Below are positions 1-8,690 of a stretch of DNA of 64,000 nucleotides, one piece after another (the stretch's first letter is position 1; every line of letters starts with the position of its first letter). The stretch comes from Oscillospiraceae bacterium. GTDB lineage: Bacteria; Bacillota; Clostridia; Oscillospirales; Ruminococcaceae. The position numbers and the translations under genes are program-made. The notes below the pieces were generated by a model. That model was not told the DNA's origin. It did not search any database and saw only the letters and a program-made list of their open reading frames with translations. The stretch is from assembly GCA_003531585.1 (NCBI GenBank), contig DQFX01000041.1, positions 4,949-68,948 of the forward strand, written 5' to 3'.

Positions 1-1540
1 CGCCGTTGGAGATTCCCAGCGCTGAGAATGCAACTCCCTTTGCCGCGCCGCATTCCGTAAAGTCAAGGCTGACCGTGTAGGTTCCCGCACCTGTGATTAT
101 TACGTTCTTGTCCTTGATACCCTTGGTTTTGTTGGTCGGGTCGTAGGTGTCGCCAACGCTGTAGGATTTGGTGTAGTCCGCGCTCTGGTACATTATCCAG
201 GCGACAGCCGCGTCATCTGAGGGTGCTATCTCAACGTCTGCGAGGGCGTTCTCCTCTGCGATCCTGCGCGTGGATTCGATCTTTTCCTTAGCCGCCGCCT
301 TGATTTCCTCTGTTGACTTTCCGGCTTCGTTTGCGGCCGCTCTGGAGCTGAACAGCTCCGCAAGGGTCTCGTCGGAGATCGTGTTTGTTATGCGCTTGTA
401 GAAGTTGCTGCAATCCCACAGAACAGGGCAGTAGTCGTAGAGATCGCAGTTGTCGAGGAGGTTGTCGTAGAACTTGTCGGTATCCTGCTTGATTCCGCCG
501 TTTTTGAGCATTACCGCATACTCGCCGATAACAACGCCATAGCCCTGCTCGGAGAATTTGCTGAGCTTCTCAAAAAGCCCGTTCTGCTCGTCGTAATCCT
601 GAGGGGAGCCCCACTGGGTAACTCCATCGGTGCCGCAGTAATCCCAGGGAGTGTAATAGTGCACGGAAAGAAGCAGCTTGCTGTCCGCTGTGTCCTCCGG
701 CATCTGGAAGCGATCGTCGCAGGTCTTGGTGATATCGGTGTTGTAGCCCGCGATAAGCAGGAAGCGGTCTGCGTTCCTGCCGCCGAGGGAGCGTATCAGC
801 TTTACGAATTCGCTGTTTATCTCGTTGGCGGTTTCGTAGCATTCATTCTCGCTGAGAACTCCGCTGGAGCCTGTTATTTCCTTATCGTTGAGCTTGTCGC
901 CGAGTTCCTCGTTGGCGGATTCGAATATCAGCTTGTAGGAGCGGTCGGCAAAATGCTCGCCTATCTGCGTCCACATTGCCTTGTACATTTCCATTGCCTT
1001 GTCGCGGGTCTCCTGCTCTGCGGAGCCGAACATACCCCACCAGCCGCCGTCCCAGTGGTCGTTTATTATGACGTACATATCAGCGTCGAGCGCCCATGTA
1101 ACCACTTCGTCAACCCTGTCCATCAGAGCGGAATCTATGGTATAGTCGCCGCTCTCGTAGTTCATGCCGTTAGTCCACGCAATAGGGATACGTATAGTGT
1201 CGAATCCGGCGGCTTTCATTCCCTGGATCATCTCCTGAGTAGTCCGGGGCTGACCCCACACTATCTCTCCGGAGGTCGCGCTTGAGCCATTTATGTAAGC
1301 CTGGTGATTGTACGCCTCCAGGGTATTGCCGAGATTGATTCCATTGCCCATTGCACGAATGACTTCAAGAGACGTCATATTGTTTTCCTCTGTATCGGCG
1401 GCGCTTTCTGTAGTTTCTGCTGACGCGGCTTCTGAAGTTCCGCTCGAATTGGAAGCGGTTTTGCCGGAGCAGCCAGTCAGCGCCAGCATTGCTGAAAGCA
1501 CGGCGGAAATTCCGGCGTTGAGAATAAAATTGATTTCCAT
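1..1540 (-). CDS. GH5 (subfamily 4-like) endoglucanase lipoprotein, partial
   Basis: This is a secreted lipoprotein endo-beta-glucanase whose 3' end lies outside the window; 513 codons are visible. A lipobox (LTGC, Cys24) follows a short hydrophobic stretch and a Ser/Thr/Glu-rich linker. The catalytic domain starts near residue 60 with NLGNTLEA (69-76), then RIPIAW (117-122) and NDHWDGGWW. The acid/base is Glu211 in FESANEE and the nucleophile Glu340 in VVIGEYA; SVHYYTPWD lies between. These are GH5 landmarks, and the NLGNTLEA start suggests subfamily 4 (inference). After about residue 440 a beta-rich domain begins, probably carbohydrate-binding, but it is cut. The ATG is preceded by GGAGG at good spacing. 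It has its own promoter and diverges from the histidine kinase operon. Confidence 0.9.
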   Translation of the reverse strand, partial: MEINFILNAGISAVLSAMLALTGCSGKTASNSSGTSEAASAETTESAADTEENNMTSLEVIRAMGNGINLGNTLEAYNHQAYINGSSATSGEIVWGQPRTTQEMIQGMKAAGFDTIRIPIAWTNGMNYESGDYTIDSALMDRVDEVVTWALDADMYVIINDHWDGGWWGMFGSAEQETRDKAMEMYKAMWTQIGEHFADRSYKLIFESANEELGDKLNDKEITGSSGVLSENECYETANEINSEFVKLIRSLGGRNADRFLLIAGYNTDITKTCDDRFQMPEDTADSKLLLSVHYYTPWDYCGTDGVTQWGSPQDYDEQNGLFEKLSKFSEQGYGVVIGEYAVMLKNGGIKQDTDKFYDNLLDNCDLYDYCPVLWDCSNFYKRITNTISDETLAELFSSRAAANEAGKSTEEIKAAAKEKIESTRRIAEENALADVEIAPSDDAAVAWIMYQSADYTKSYSVGDTYDPTNKTKGIKDKNVIITGAGTYTVSLDFTECGAAKGVAFSALGISNG

Positions 1541-1592
1541 TTTGTTACCTCCATATAGGCATGAAAAGCATGTCGAAAACGATTACATTAAT

Positions 1593-1621
1593 ATTTTAGC
1601 ACAAAATGCCCATAAATTCAA
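1593..1621 (-). promoter_or_regulatory. Sigma-A promoter of the GH5 cellulase
   Basis: On the minus strand TTGAAT (1616-1621) and TAAAAT (1593-1598) are separated by 17 bp. Just downstream, at about 1572-1587, lies GAAAACGATTAC, which resembles a LacI/CcpA-type operator core; that reading is weak. Confidence 0.65.
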
Positions 1622-1717
1622 GTACTATGTGGACATCTTTTGGCATAATCGACTATCAGAGAATATAATTATACGTTTCGGACAAATTAGGCGGCTAATG
1701 CAGAAAAATAACAGGTA

Positions 1718-1746
1718 TTGATTTTTTAAGAGAATTGATATATAAT
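1718..1746 (+). promoter_or_regulatory. Sigma-A promoter of the histidine kinase operon
   Basis: TTGATT (1718-1723) and TATAAT (1741-1746) have a 17-bp spacer and lie 27 bp upstream of the kinase start. Confidence 0.7.
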
Positions 1747-1773
1747 TATTAAAGATAAAGGTCGGTGAAAGAA

Positions 1774-4005
1774 ATGAAAAATACAAAGGCTTACGGTGCG
1801 GAGATCCAGGATGAACTTCGGGAGACCGCTCCAGAATATGAAAAATGGCGGCGCAGATTATTTATAATGAACTGCGTTATTGCAGCCGGGGTATTCCTTC
1901 TTGAGATTGGCGTAAACATTATACTTTTTGTGCAGGGGAAGGTCAATCCGGATATAGTGTACCATCTGATGAGGTACCTTGTTGTTCCTTCCGGACTGGT
2001 GTTTCTTGCAGTGCTGTTTGATGGAATTATGATGCGGTGCTTTCCGAACAAGGACTGGCTGCTGAATTATATAATGGTGCTGACCGTTGTATTTATGTGC
2101 ACGGTCGTGGCGGTGACGCATTACGTATTTCCGATAACGATGACCGCTTTCGTAATTCCCGTGCTGATGTCCGTGGTATTCGGGAATAACCGCATGACGG
2201 CTGCGACTGCAGCAAGCTGCAGTGTGTGCGTGATTCTGACAGGAATCTGGCGCAACATCGACGGCACCGATACTGACAGGTATTACGTGGTTCAGGAGGT
2301 CGTGATCTCCCTCGGAATAATATTTATGTCGCTTATCGTTGCAGAAATTGTAAACTCGCTGATAACTGAGCAGAATCACCGTCTGCTGGACGCACTCCGC
2401 AAGGAGAAGCGCTCTCAGCAGGAGGCCGAGGCAGCAAATATGGCGAAAAGCTCGTTCCTGGCGAATATGTCGCACGAGATACGCACGCCTATAAATGCGA
2501 TACTCGGAATGAACGAGATGATACTCCGCGAGGAGAAGGATCCTGCGATACGCGGCTATGCCGGGAACATACAGGCGTCGGGAAACTCGCTGCTGTCGAT
2601 AGTCAGCGACGTGCTCGACATTTCAAAAATAGAGTCCGGCAAGCTTGAGATAATTCCGGTGGACTATGAAGTAAACTCGCTGATAAGCGACTGCTGCAAC
2701 ATGGCTGCGGGCCGCGCGAAGGCGAAGGAGCTGGAACTGCTGGTCGAGTGCGCGGACAACGTTCCAATGAAGCTCTGCGGCGATGAAACTCATATCCGGC
2801 AGATAATCATGAATCTTCTCACAAACGCGGTAAAGTACACTGAGAAGGGCACAGTGAAGCTGATAGTCAGCGGAAGATTTACCGACGGTGGGTTTGTGCT
2901 GAAAGTGGATGTCAGCGATACCGGAATCGGCATTGCCGAGGAGAATCTGCCGCAGCTATTCACACAGTTCCAGCGGTTCGACCTCCAGCGCAACCGGAAT
3001 ATCGAGGGCACAGGGCTGGGTCTGTCGATAGTCAAGCGGCTTTGCGACCTTATGAGCGGAACAATTACCGCGAGAAGCGTCCTGGGAAGCGGCAGCACGT
3101 TCACGGTCGAGCTTCCCCAGAAGGTAGTTGACAGCACTCCATGCGGCGGAGTGAATCTGAATTATTCCGCGGGCGCGGAGCACGAATATCATCACAGCTT
3201 TGAAGCTCCGGAAGCGAAGATACTCGCGGTGGACGACCTTCCTGTAAACCTGCTCGTAATAGCAAACCTGCTCAAGGAAACCCGCATTAAAATCGACACT
3301 GCCGGAAGCGGCAGGGAGTGCATGGATAAATGCTCCCAGCAGAAATACGACCTGATACTGATGGATCACATGATGCCCGAAATGGACGGCGTGCTGACGT
3401 TTGAAAAGCTCCATGGCGACAAGTCCTCGCCAAACTTTGAAACTCCGGTGATAATGCTGACGGCTAACGCCCTCGCCGGAATGCGGGAGCAGTACATGGA
3501 CGTAGGATTTGCGGATTACGTTTCCAAGCCGGTTCGCGGCGCAAAGCTCGAGGAAGCGATACGCCGGAATCTGCCGGAGTCCCTGATCAAACCTGCGTCG
3601 CCGGAAATCCCCGCCGAAGCGGTCAGCACGGAGCCGTCCGGGTTCGCCGACATTTGCGGCGCAGTCCCGGAGCTGAACGTCAACGCAGCTTTGCAGTACT
3701 GCTGCGGCAGCGCTGAGCTGCTTAATGACCTGCTTCATGACTTCACGGAAAACGATCACTTTAGCGACCTGAAAGCCGCGTTTGAAGAAAAGCGCTGGGA
3801 GGACTACCGCAGACATGCTCACTCGCTGAAAAGCACGTCGCTGATGATAGGGCTTACCGGACTTTCAGAGCGCGCGAGGGCTTCCGAACTTGCGCTGAAG
3901 GGCGGCTGCACCGAGTTTGCGGAGCTAAACCATGATTCGCTGATCGAGGAATACAGCGCGCTCCTTGGAAAAATCAAAGATTATTTGAAAGATAAGAGAG
4001 AATAA
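1774..4005 (+). CDS. Hybrid sensor histidine kinase with receiver and HPt domains
   Basis: This membrane-bound phosphorelay kinase has about 743 residues. The N-terminal 200 residues contain five or six hydrophobic segments with no recognisable sensor domain. A short coiled coil leads to HisKA with phospho-acceptor His234 in NMSHEIRTP. The ATPase domain shows NAVKYTEKG (N box), DTGIGI (G1) and GTGLGL (G2). A receiver domain follows, with Asp531 in LILMDHMMPEMDG and a conserved Lys in YVSKPV. The C-terminal HPt domain carries His683 in HSLKS. The relay His-Asp-His is therefore complete in one chain, and a separate response regulator is needed as output. A GTG lies 9 nt upstream (1765), but the ATG at 1774 has better spacing from the AAAGG. 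It is followed 1 nt later by the SpoU gene and then an AraC regulator. Confidence 0.9.
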   Translation: MKNTKAYGAEIQDELRETAPEYEKWRRRLFIMNCVIAAGVFLLEIGVNIILFVQGKVNPDIVYHLMRYLVVPSGLVFLAVLFDGIMMRCFPNKDWLLNYIMVLTVVFMCTVVAVTHYVFPITMTAFVIPVLMSVVFGNNRMTAATAASCSVCVILTGIWRNIDGTDTDRYYVVQEVVISLGIIFMSLIVAEIVNSLITEQNHRLLDALRKEKRSQQEAEAANMAKSSFLANMSHEIRTPINAILGMNEMILREEKDPAIRGYAGNIQASGNSLLSIVSDVLDISKIESGKLEIIPVDYEVNSLISDCCNMAAGRAKAKELELLVECADNVPMKLCGDETHIRQIIMNLLTNAVKYTEKGTVKLIVSGRFTDGGFVLKVDVSDTGIGIAEENLPQLFTQFQRFDLQRNRNIEGTGLGLSIVKRLCDLMSGTITARSVLGSGSTFTVELPQKVVDSTPCGGVNLNYSAGAEHEYHHSFEAPEAKILAVDDLPVNLLVIANLLKETRIKIDTAGSGRECMDKCSQQKYDLILMDHMMPEMDGVLTFEKLHGDKSSPNFETPVIMLTANALAGMREQYMDVGFADYVSKPVRGAKLEEAIRRNLPESLIKPASPEIPAEAVSTEPSGFADICGAVPELNVNAALQYCCGSAELLNDLLHDFTENDHFSDLKAAFEEKRWEDYRRHAHSLKSTSLMIGLTGLSERARASELALKGGCTEFAELNHDSLIEEYSALLGKIKDYLKDKRE

Positions 4006-4006
4006 A

Positions 4007-4840
4007 ATGCCACAATTTATTGAAATAACCTCCCTGGATCACCCGGGCTGCGAGGTCTACACGAAACTTACCGAAGCGCAGCTCCGCAACCGCCTGGAGC
4101 CGGAAAAAGGAATATTCATAGCTGAAAGTCCGAAGGTAATACAGCTTGCGCTTGAGCGCGGATACGAGCTGATATCCATTCTGACCGAGAAACGCTGTCT
4201 TGACGGCGTTGCCGGCGACCTTTTAAGGAACTGCGGAGATATCCCTGTTTACCTTGCTGAGCCGGATATACTCTCGACAATGACGGGCTACAAGCTGAAC
4301 CGCGGCGTGCTTTGTGCCGTTCGGCGTCCGAAGCCGAAGTCTGCGGAGGAGATTTGCAGGAACGCTCACCGCATAGCTGTTCTTGAAAATATCGTCGACA
4401 CAACGAACATCGGAGCGGTGTTCCGCTCAGCTGCGGCTCTCGGAATAGACGCTGTACTTATAACGCCTTCCTGCTGCGATCCGCTGCTGAGAAGAGCGGT
4501 GCGCGTCAGCATGGGTACGGTGCTTGTGGTTCCCTGGGCGCATATCGGCGAGGAGCCGGAGGACTGGCCGGAGAATGGGCTGTCGCTGCTGAATTCCTGG
4601 GGATTCAAAACGGCTGCAATGGCGCTCAGCGGCAGGTCCGTGAGCATTGACGATCCCGCGCTCGCCGCTGTGGATAAGCTTGCGATCGTGCTGGGAACCG
4701 AGGGCGACGGACTTTCAAAGGACACGATAGCCCGCTGCGATTATACCGTGAAGATCCCGATGTCGAACGGTGTTGATTCCCTGAATGTAGCTGCGGCGGG
4801 AGCAGTAGCATTCTGGCAGCTCAAATGGCGCGGGGAGTGA
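4007..4840 (+). CDS. SpoU/TrmH-family RNA 2'-O-methyltransferase
   Basis: The product (277 aa) is predicted to methylate the 2'-O of a ribose in tRNA or rRNA with S-adenosylmethionine. An N-terminal substrate-binding region (about 1-115) precedes the knotted SPOUT domain. All three SpoU motifs are visible: NIGAVFRSAAALG, LGTEGDGL and IPMSNGVDSLNVAAAGAVA. The exact RNA target cannot be read from the sequence. It starts 1 nt after the kinase stop codon and ends 5 nt before the AraC gene, so the three are one transcription unit. Confidence 0.9.
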   Translation: MPQFIEITSLDHPGCEVYTKLTEAQLRNRLEPEKGIFIAESPKVIQLALERGYELISILTEKRCLDGVAGDLLRNCGDIPVYLAEPDILSTMTGYKLNRGVLCAVRRPKPKSAEEICRNAHRIAVLENIVDTTNIGAVFRSAAALGIDAVLITPSCCDPLLRRAVRVSMGTVLVVPWAHIGEEPEDWPENGLSLLNSWGFKTAAMALSGRSVSIDDPALAAVDKLAIVLGTEGDGLSKDTIARCDYTVKIPMSNGVDSLNVAAAGAVAFWQLKWRGE

Positions 4841-4845
4841 TCTGA

Positions 4846-5718
4846 ATGCCTTTTCTCTATGAACATGGCGACATGCTGAATCGCCCGATAGAGTGCTTCT
4901 ATTTTGACACTAGCTCAAAGTATTTTCCGGTGCATGCCCACTGGCACTTCTATATGGAGTTGATCTACATGTACGACGGAAAGGTCGAAGCTTCCAGTGC
5001 GGGTGAGAAATACATTGTTGAAAAGGGCGACATGATGCTTTTCCACCCGAAGGCGGTGCATTCTATTTCGTACTGCCCGGGTTCGCCGGATGCGCGGTAC
5101 GCTGTTATCAAGCTTGATATCAGCCGCATGAGCCTTACGCCGAGCTACGCGCCAAAGCTCAGAAGTATTTTCCTGAGCGCCGAAAAGAAAAATATGACGC
5201 CGTTCTTCGCGGCTTCCCAGACTGAAAAAATGCGCGCCGGCGAGGTACTCACGCGGTGCATTGAGGAAATGAGGCAGCAGAGATACGGCTTTGATCTCGT
5301 GATACGTTCCGAGCTGTATGGGCTGCTGATCAACATTCTGCGCTGCTGGCAGGATCAGGGATTTTCAGTCGACAGCGAGGCGTATTCCGAGGACTCCCGT
5401 TACGACATTTACAACATTACGGAGTTCATCGACGAGCGGCTGTCGTCCGGCGTGCAGGTCAGCGAGGTCGCGGAGCGCTGCGGCATGAGCTATTCCTATT
5501 TTGCGAAGAAGTTTCTTGCGGTCTACGGAAAGACCTGCAAGGAATACATTGAGGAAATGCGTATTATCAAAGCTGAAGAATTCCTGGTTTTCACGGATTT
5601 TGATTTGCAGAAGATCAGCAGCGAAACGGGATTTTCCGACTGCTCGCACATGATAAAGAGCTTCAAGAAGCTGCGTGGAATAACGCCCAAGCAGTACCGC
5701 ATTAAGCTTGCCGAATAA
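4846..5718 (+). CDS. AraC-family transcriptional regulator
   Basis: This 290-aa regulator has an N-terminal cupin-like ligand pocket (about 10-90, with HAHWHFYMEL and EKGDMMLFHP) and a C-terminal double helix-turn-helix (about 190-288), ending in the typical GFSDCSHMIKSFKKLRGITPKQYR pattern. Regulators of this layout usually sense sugars or other small molecules in Firmicutes. It is the last gene of the kinase operon and faces the convergent GH26 mannanase gene across a bidirectional terminator. The ligand is unknown; a polysaccharide-related role is only suggested by the neighbours. Confidence 0.9.
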   Translation: MPFLYEHGDMLNRPIECFYFDTSSKYFPVHAHWHFYMELIYMYDGKVEASSAGEKYIVEKGDMMLFHPKAVHSISYCPGSPDARYAVIKLDISRMSLTPSYAPKLRSIFLSAEKKNMTPFFAASQTEKMRAGEVLTRCIEEMRQQRYGFDLVIRSELYGLLINILRCWQDQGFSVDSEAYSEDSRYDIYNITEFIDERLSSGVQVSEVAERCGMSYSYFAKKFLAVYGKTCKEYIEEMRIIKAEEFLVFTDFDLQKISSETGFSDCSHMIKSFKKLRGITPKQYRIKLAE

Positions 5719-5723
5719 AACGA

Positions 5724-5746
5724 CCCCGCACCGGAAAAGCGCGGGG
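5724..5746. terminator. Bidirectional terminator between araC-type gene and GH26
   Basis: CCCCGC (5724-5729) pairs with GCGGGG (5741-5746). On the minus strand the stem is followed by CGTTTTATTC, and on the plus strand by CAAATTTA. It sits between two convergent genes. Confidence 0.75.
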
Positions 5747-5751
5747 CAAAT

Positions 5752-6717
5752 TTATAGTCTGCATTCGTAGAGCTTAGGCAGCTTGTCGAGCGTCACAGCG
5801 TTTTCGCAGGAGTAAGCCCGGCGCAGCTCATCATACGATGTGAAATTTTCGGAAGTCGTGAAACTGCCAGACCAGGTCATGAACCAGCTCCAGGGTACAT
5901 GGTGTTCGATGAGCGCGGGAACGTCCGGAATAGTGCCGATCTCCGCGACTGCCGCGAGTTTTTCCGTGGAAATACTGCCGCTGATTTCGGCGTATTCCCT
6001 GGCAAGGTCTGTGTGCTCGTGAGCCGGGGGATAGAGGTCACGGGAGATGATATCAACAACATCGTCGCCGGGATAGTTTTCGACTTTCGGGGAATTCTGC
6101 ACCCAGATGAGGTTGTCAAGGCGGTGGCGTTCCGTGAAGCGCTCGAACATCAGGCGGTAGAGCTTTTTGCACGGCTCCGCGCCTTCGCGTCCCCACCAGA
6201 ACCAGCTGCCCTCGGCCTCGTGGAAGGGTCTCCATAGTATCGGGATATGCTCGTCGCTGAAAGGCCGCAGAAGTCCCGCCATGTAGTCGAGGTCGTTCAG
6301 AAATGCCGCGTTTTCCGGAGTTCCTGACTGAGCGGCTCTGGAAGCGCTGAAATCCGTGTTCTCGGAAAAGAAAGACTTGTCGCGGCCGCCCAGCGGGGAA
6401 AACCAGTGCCAGGTGAAGGTGATAAGTCCGCCGAGCCTTGCCCATTCCCATGCTTTTCGGAGCGTTCCGCGGGCGTTAACGACCTCAGTCATGCATTCCT
6501 CGCCGGAGTTCTCCGGGCGGATATTAGGCGAGTAGCCGAGGAGTTCAAACCCGCAGAGCGCCGGAAGTTTTCCGGTTACGCGGCGGATATGCTCCAGTTC
6601 GGGCTGCTCCATTGTCTGGGTGTGCTGACCCAGTATCAGCCTGTTTCCGCGGTTCTCCTCGAGGTAATCAAGTACGCGCTGAACCTCCGGCTGCGCGTTC
6701 GGGTTAACGGCTCTCAT
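5752..6717 (-). CDS. GH26 beta-mannanase without signal peptide
   Basis: This glycoside hydrolase family 26 enzyme (322 aa) should cleave beta-1,4-mannan or mannooligosaccharides. The acid/base is Glu167 in WRPFHEAEGSWFWWG and the nucleophile is Glu259 in AVAEIGTIPD, both at the family positions; TWHWFSP and LIWVQNSP are further GH26 landmarks. No signal peptide, lipobox or binding module is present, so it is probably cytoplasmic and acts on imported oligosaccharides (inference). The ATG overlaps the tcdA stop as TAATG and is preceded by GAGGAG inside tcdA, which argues for translational coupling. An upstream in-frame ATG at 6831 would lie deep inside tcdA and is less likely. Confidence 0.9.
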   Translation of the reverse strand: MRAVNPNAQPEVQRVLDYLEENRGNRLILGQHTQTMEQPELEHIRRVTGKLPALCGFELLGYSPNIRPENSGEECMTEVVNARGTLRKAWEWARLGGLITFTWHWFSPLGGRDKSFFSENTDFSASRAAQSGTPENAAFLNDLDYMAGLLRPFSDEHIPILWRPFHEAEGSWFWWGREGAEPCKKLYRLMFERFTERHRLDNLIWVQNSPKVENYPGDDVVDIISRDLYPPAHEHTDLAREYAEISGSISTEKLAAVAEIGTIPDVPALIEHHVPWSWFMTWSGSFTTSENFTSYDELRRAYSCENAVTLDKLPKLYECRL

Positions 6718-7484
6718 TATTTCACTCCTCTGAATCCGGTGATGTCCTTGATGACCTCTCCGGCTATGATAAGTCCCACAACGGACGGTACGAACGCGTT
6801 GCTTCCCGGCACCTGATTGCGGTGTGTGCATTTCCTTTTTGTTCCGGGAGGGCAGACGCAGTGCTGTTCGCAGCTTATCGCCATATCGTCGACCGGGGTG
6901 ATAGGCTTTTCCTTGGAATATACTACCTTCAGCTTGCGGACTCCGCGCTTTTTCAGCTCGTATCGCATTACGCGGGCAAGCGGGCAGACCGAGGTGCTGT
7001 AGATATCCGCGACTTCAAAACGGGTCGGGTCGACCTTGTTTCCTGCGCCCATGGAGCATATTATCGGGGTGCTGCACTTCTGCGCGTTCATTACAAGCTC
7101 TATTTTTCCGGTTACGGTGTCGATGGCGTCAACAACGTAGTCATACTGCGAGAAATCGAACTGGTCTGCGGTTTCGGGAGTGTAGAAGGTCTGCCAGCAG
7201 TTGACCGTCATGTCGGGGTTTATCTCAAGCAGGCGCTCTTTGGCTGCTTCTACCTTATATCTGCCAACGGTTTTCCTGGTGGCGAATATCTGGCGGTTTA
7301 TGTTGGTGAGGCAGACCTTGTCGTCGTCGATGATGTCGAGGGTGCCTACCCCGCTTCTTGCGAGGGCTTCAGCGGTGAATCCGCCTACGCCGCCTATTCC
7401 GAATATTGCCACTCTGGAGCCGGCGAGTTTTTCCATGGCTTCCTTGCCGAATATGAGTTCGGTTCTTGAAAATTGATTCAGCAT
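6717..7484 (-). CDS. tcdA: tRNA threonylcarbamoyladenosine dehydratase
   Basis: TcdA (CsdL/YgdL family, 255 aa) is an E1-like ATP-dependent enzyme that cyclises t6A37 of tRNA to ct6A. The nucleotide-binding GIGGVGG motif is at about 29-35, followed by DDDKVCLTNINRQI and DAIDTVTGK, all typical of the ThiF/MoeB/HesA superfamily. The CEQHCVCPPGTKRKCTHRN segment contains clustered cysteines. It lies first in a two-gene unit with the GH26 enzyme, an unusual pairing that may only reflect compact packing. Confidence 0.92.
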   Translation of the reverse strand: MLNQFSRTELIFGKEAMEKLAGSRVAIFGIGGVGGFTAEALARSGVGTLDIIDDDKVCLTNINRQIFATRKTVGRYKVEAAKERLLEINPDMTVNCWQTFYTPETADQFDFSQYDYVVDAIDTVTGKIELVMNAQKCSTPIICSMGAGNKVDPTRFEVADIYSTSVCPLARVMRYELKKRGVRKLKVVYSKEKPITPVDDMAISCEQHCVCPPGTKRKCTHRNQVPGSNAFVPSVVGLIIAGEVIKDITGFRGVK

Positions 7485-7528
7485 TCTGTATTCCTGTCCT
7501 TTGTCTATTAAACATATGGTTCTGATAT

Positions 7529-7557
7529 ATTATACATTTTCGCTCCGGGATTGTCAA
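7529..7557 (-). promoter_or_regulatory. Consensus sigma-A promoter of tcdA-GH26
   Basis: Minus-strand TTGACA (7552-7557) and TATAAT (7529-7534) are exact consensus hexamers with a 17-bp spacer, 45 bp upstream of the tcdA start. Confidence 0.85.
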
Positions 7558-7608
7558 TAGCTAATCACGAAATAATTATACAGTATTGACGAAAATTCGC
7601 GAAAGGTA

Positions 7609-7637
7609 TTGAAAAAAAGCCGCGCATAGGATATAAT
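7609..7637 (+). promoter_or_regulatory. Sigma-A promoter of hpt
   Basis: TTGAAA (7609-7614) and TATAAT (7632-7637) are spaced by 17 bp and drive hpt, divergent from the tcdA promoter. Confidence 0.8.
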
Positions 7638-7710
7638 AACATATATGTATATGCCGCAGAAACCAGGCTGCGAAATAAATCCGGTCGGCAGACCCAGGGA
7701 GGAAAACATC

Positions 7711-8256
7711 TTGACATCAGCAAACGATCTTACAAAGAACATAAAGCGCGTTATCTTCACAGAGGAGGAGATAAAGGCGAAAATTGTGGAGGCGGGCAGG
7801 GAACTCAGCGAGAAATACGCCGGAAAGCCGCTGCTTCTGGTGAGCATACTTAACGGCGCGTTCGTATTCATGGCGGACTTCTGCCGCGCGGTGACGATTC
7901 CGTGCGAGATAGCGTTCATGTGCGCAAAGAGTTACTATAACGGCACCGTATCCAGCGGCGAGGTCACTATCACGAAGGATCTTACCCAGGACATCAGCGG
8001 GTACCACGTTGTTATACTTGAGGACATAATCGACACCGGCCGTACCCTGAAAGCAGTTGTGGAGCTGCTGAAGAAACGCGATCCGCTTTCACTTGAGGTT
8101 ATCACGCTGCTGGACAAGCCGTCCCGCCGTGCGGTGGAGTTCGAAGCGGACAAGGCGCTGTTCACTATCCCGGATTATTTCGTGATAGGCTACGGGCTTG
8201 ACTGCGGCGAGAAGTACCGCAACCTGCCCTACATCGCAGAATACAGCGCGGACTGA
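7711..8256 (+). CDS. hpt: Hypoxanthine phosphoribosyltransferase
   Basis: This purine salvage enzyme (182 aa with the TTG start) converts hypoxanthine or guanine and PRPP into IMP or GMP. The PRPP-binding loop VVILEDIIDTGRTL and the substrate region VPDYFVIGYGLDCGEKYRNLPY-like C-terminus (here starting IPDYFVIG) are clear. TTG at 7711 is chosen because GGGAGG lies at 7698-7703 and the length then matches the family's usual 175-185 residues; the longer reading from an ATG at 7645 starts only 8 nt after the -10 box. A broken purine permease gene follows directly, so the original unit was a purine salvage operon. Confidence 0.9.
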   Translation: MTSANDLTKNIKRVIFTEEEIKAKIVEAGRELSEKYAGKPLLLVSILNGAFVFMADFCRAVTIPCEIAFMCAKSYYNGTVSSGEVTITKDLTQDISGYHVVILEDIIDTGRTLKAVVELLKKRDPLSLEVITLLDKPSRRAVEFEADKALFTIPDYFVIGYGLDCGEKYRNLPYIAEYSAD

Positions 8257-8264
8257 GAGGTAAA

Positions 8265-8612
8265 ATAAACACAAATTCAAATAACACTAAGCAGCTGGGA
8301 TTCCTTGAAAGGGTATTCATACTGAAGGAAAATCACACGGACGTCAAAACCGAGCTTGCCGCGGGACTTACTACGTTTATGACGATGGCGTATATTCTGG
8401 CGGTCAACCCGAGTATTCTTTCAGCGGCAGGAATGGACGGCACCGCGGTTCTCATCGCTGCCTGCATAGCTTCCTTCATCGGCACAATGCTGATGGGACT
8501 TCTCGCGAATCTGCCGTTTGCGCTCTCGGCGGGAATGGCAAAAAGATACCGCCGCTGATTTACGTATTGACGGTGCTGTTTATTCTGAATATATTCTCCT
8601 GTAAATTTTCAG
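8265..8612 (+). pseudogene. NCS2-family purine permease (PbuG/AzgA-like), internally deleted
   Basis: The region starts with a clear NCS2 permease N-terminus (FLERVFILKENHTDVKTELA, then GLTTFMTMAYILAVNPSIL and MGLLANLPFALSAGM). It then breaks after about 95 codons, running into KRYRR and a stop at 8556-8558. In the next frame, from 8543, IPPLIYVLTVLFILNIF matches the extreme C-terminal helix of the family. The large middle part, several hundred codons, is missing, with a frameshift at the joint. The expected start position, after GAGAGG (8255-8260), reads ATA rather than ATG. The gene therefore cannot make a transporter. Confidence 0.85.
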
Positions 8613-8638
8613 CCGCTCTGGGTCAGCTCAGGGCGGCT
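8611..8638. terminator. Hairpin after the permease remnant
   Basis: AGCCGC (8611-8616) pairs with GCGGCT (8633-8638), extended inwards by further pairs around a TCAG loop. It was probably the terminator of the hpt-permease operon. The downstream T-run is weak. Confidence 0.5.
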
Positions 8639-8649
8639 GTATATATTAA

Positions 8650-8686
8650 AATCCCCCGGAAGGCTCGTCTGAACCCCCGGGGGATT
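8650..8686. terminator. Terminator between permease remnant and GH5 cellulase
   Basis: AATCCCCCGG (8650-8659) and CCGGGGGATT (8677-8686) form a perfect 10-bp stem. It sits 5 bp beyond the cellulase stop codon on the minus strand and ends both convergent units. Confidence 0.8.
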
Positions 8687-8690
8687 ACTA

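Noticed and set aside
1308..1721. 137-codon plus-strand frame in the cellulase/kinase divergent region
   Set aside because: It covers the start of the cellulase gene and both promoters and has no ribosome site.
6718..6831. Extension of the GH26 gene to an ATG at 6831
   Set aside because: The added 38 residues overlap tcdA and do not resemble a signal peptide; the TAATG start has a good ribosome site.
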